Assembly: GCF_029360705.1 (NCBI RefSeq)
Contig: NZ_JARKMX010000008.1
Coordinates: forward strand, 2,162,202-2,226,201
DNA: 64,000 nucleotides
Reading direction: 5' to 3'
DNA from: Paraflavitalea pollutisoli
GTDB lineage: Bacteria > Bacteroidota > Bacteroidia > Chitinophagales > Chitinophagaceae
Below are positions 63,387-64,000 of this stretch, one piece after another. Within the stretch, counting starts at the first letter, position 1, and every line of letters begins with the position of its first letter. A program made the translations under genes and the position numbers. The notes under the pieces are model-generated. The model did no database searches and was not told where the DNA came from. It saw only the letters and a program-made list of their open reading frames with translations.

Positions 63387-64000
63387 GATAGCCTATAAAT
63401 GGATATTCCTCCTGTTACCCCTGCCCTTGCTGGTATACTGGCTGCTGCCAGCCTGGCGAAAAAAAAGAGCGGCACTCCTGGTGCCCTTCTTTGACCGGGC
63501 AGCGAAAGCATCGGGCCAACGCCCTGCCCAAAGCGCCTGGATCACCGGAAGAAGCTGGATTAACTGGACTACCCTCTTCCTTTGCTGGATATTACTATTG
63601 GGAGCCGCTGCTTCACCCCGGTATGTTGGGCAACCCGGTAAGCGCGTAAAAACCGTTCGCAGCTTTCTCATCGCTGCCGACATCTCCTTCAGCATGGCGC
63701 AAACAGATTGGGTATTGCATGGTAAAAGAACCTCCCGCTGGGATGCCGTGAAAACCATCATGAAAGATTTTGTACAACACCGCCAAAGTGACCAGATTGG
63801 TTTGGTAATGTTTGGCACCCACGCCTACCTGCAGGCACCCCTCACCACCGATCTCGGCGCCATTAACTGGCTGCTCGATCAAACAGAAGTGGGCATGGCC
63901 GGTCAAATGACCAGCATTGGCGAAGCCATCGGCTTCAGCATAAAGATATTCCGGGAAGATACCATCAAACAAAAGATCATGTTGCTCCTCACCGATGGAT
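63376..64000 (+). CDS. batA: BatA-type VWA membrane protein (truncated by window end)
   Basis: The ATG at 63376 lies inside the end of the DUF4381 gene. The N-terminus has a membrane helix (KWIFLLLPLPLLVYWLLPAW) with a basic loop and a second helix (WTTLFLCWILLLGAAA). The VWA domain starts with FLIAADISFSMAQTDW, a D-x-S-x-S metal site (MIDAS), followed by DQIGLVMFGTHAYLQAPLTTD. The last visible residues, LLLTDG, contribute the final MIDAS aspartate. BatA proteins sit in the inner membrane with MoxR and are linked to oxygen or stress tolerance. The C-terminus is beyond the window. Confidence 0.9.
   Translation, partial: MHFEIAYKWIFLLLPLPLLVYWLLPAWRKKRAALLVPFFDRAAKASGQRPAQSAWITGRSWINWTTLFLCWILLLGAAASPRYVGQPGKRVKTVRSFLIAADISFSMAQTDWVLHGKRTSRWDAVKTIMKDFVQHRQSDQIGLVMFGTHAYLQAPLTTDLGAINWLLDQTEVGMAGQMTSIGEAIGFSIKIFREDTIKQKIMLLLTDG

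Overview
The window looks like chromosomal DNA from a free-living member of Bacteroidota, most likely a Chitinophagaceae relative (inference). The indicators are a SusC/SusD pair with an N-terminal STN domain, an ECF sigma/FecR pair, a lipidated Omp85 protein of the TamL type next to TamB, DUF4136 lipoproteins, a very large HAMP-array hybrid kinase, and genes that mostly lack strong Shine-Dalgarno sites. No rRNA and no complete mobile element was seen; one tRNA (Cys, GCA) is present.

Layout. 0-12 kb: a glycan-uptake locus on the minus strand (FecR anti-sigma, SusC, SusD, DUF1735/discoidin lipoprotein, periplasmic GH2 beta-galactosidase, and the start of a ricin-lectin protein), with its ECF sigma factor divergent on the plus strand. 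12-16.4 kb: a DoxX remnant, two copies of a 16-bp palindrome, a Crp-type regulator with a short-chain dehydrogenase, two uncharacterised proteins and a LytTR protein. 16.6-21.3 kb: a more AT-rich defence island. It holds a CBASS operon on the plus strand (patatin phospholipase, CD-NTase, E2-like protein with a SEC-C zinc motif). Divergent from it is a three-gene minus-strand operon encoding a sigma-factor-like protein, a small helical protein and an ImmA/IrrE metallopeptidase. The island ends at tRNA-Cys. 21.4-26 kb: housekeeping genes (nucleoside phosphorylase, dapF, DinB-like, CorA, Nudix).

26-39.3 kb is a signalling locus. On the minus strand are a 2150-residue soluble hybrid kinase with about 25 HAMP-like units and a REC-HisKA kinase. 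Divergent on the plus strand is an RsbR-RsbS-RsbT stressosome-type operon, followed by an ATPase-PP2C fusion, a histidine kinase whose N-terminus looks like a decayed RsbT domain, a single-domain response regulator and a small charged protein. No sigma-B-like gene is present, so output probably runs through phosphotransfer (inference). 39.5-47.8 kb: a CinA C-terminal-type amidase, then tamB and tamL.

47.8-54.8 kb: small regulators, a SnoaL-like secreted protein, a PepSY-like protein, AraC regulators, a response-regulator/kinase pair, and a lipoprotein homologue of formylglycine-generating enzyme with both catalytic cysteines. 54.9-60.9 kb: an envelope cluster around an ECF sigma factor that has no adjacent anti-sigma gene; a perfect 40-bp palindrome covers the sigma gene's stop codon. 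61-64 kb: the start of a MoxR/DUF58/DUF4381/BatA (aerotolerance-type) operon, cut by the window edge.

The strongest candidate for something undescribed is the sigma-like/small-protein/metallopeptidase module facing the CBASS operon, which could be a damage- or infection-responsive switch. The RsbT-derived histidine kinase in the stressosome locus is second.
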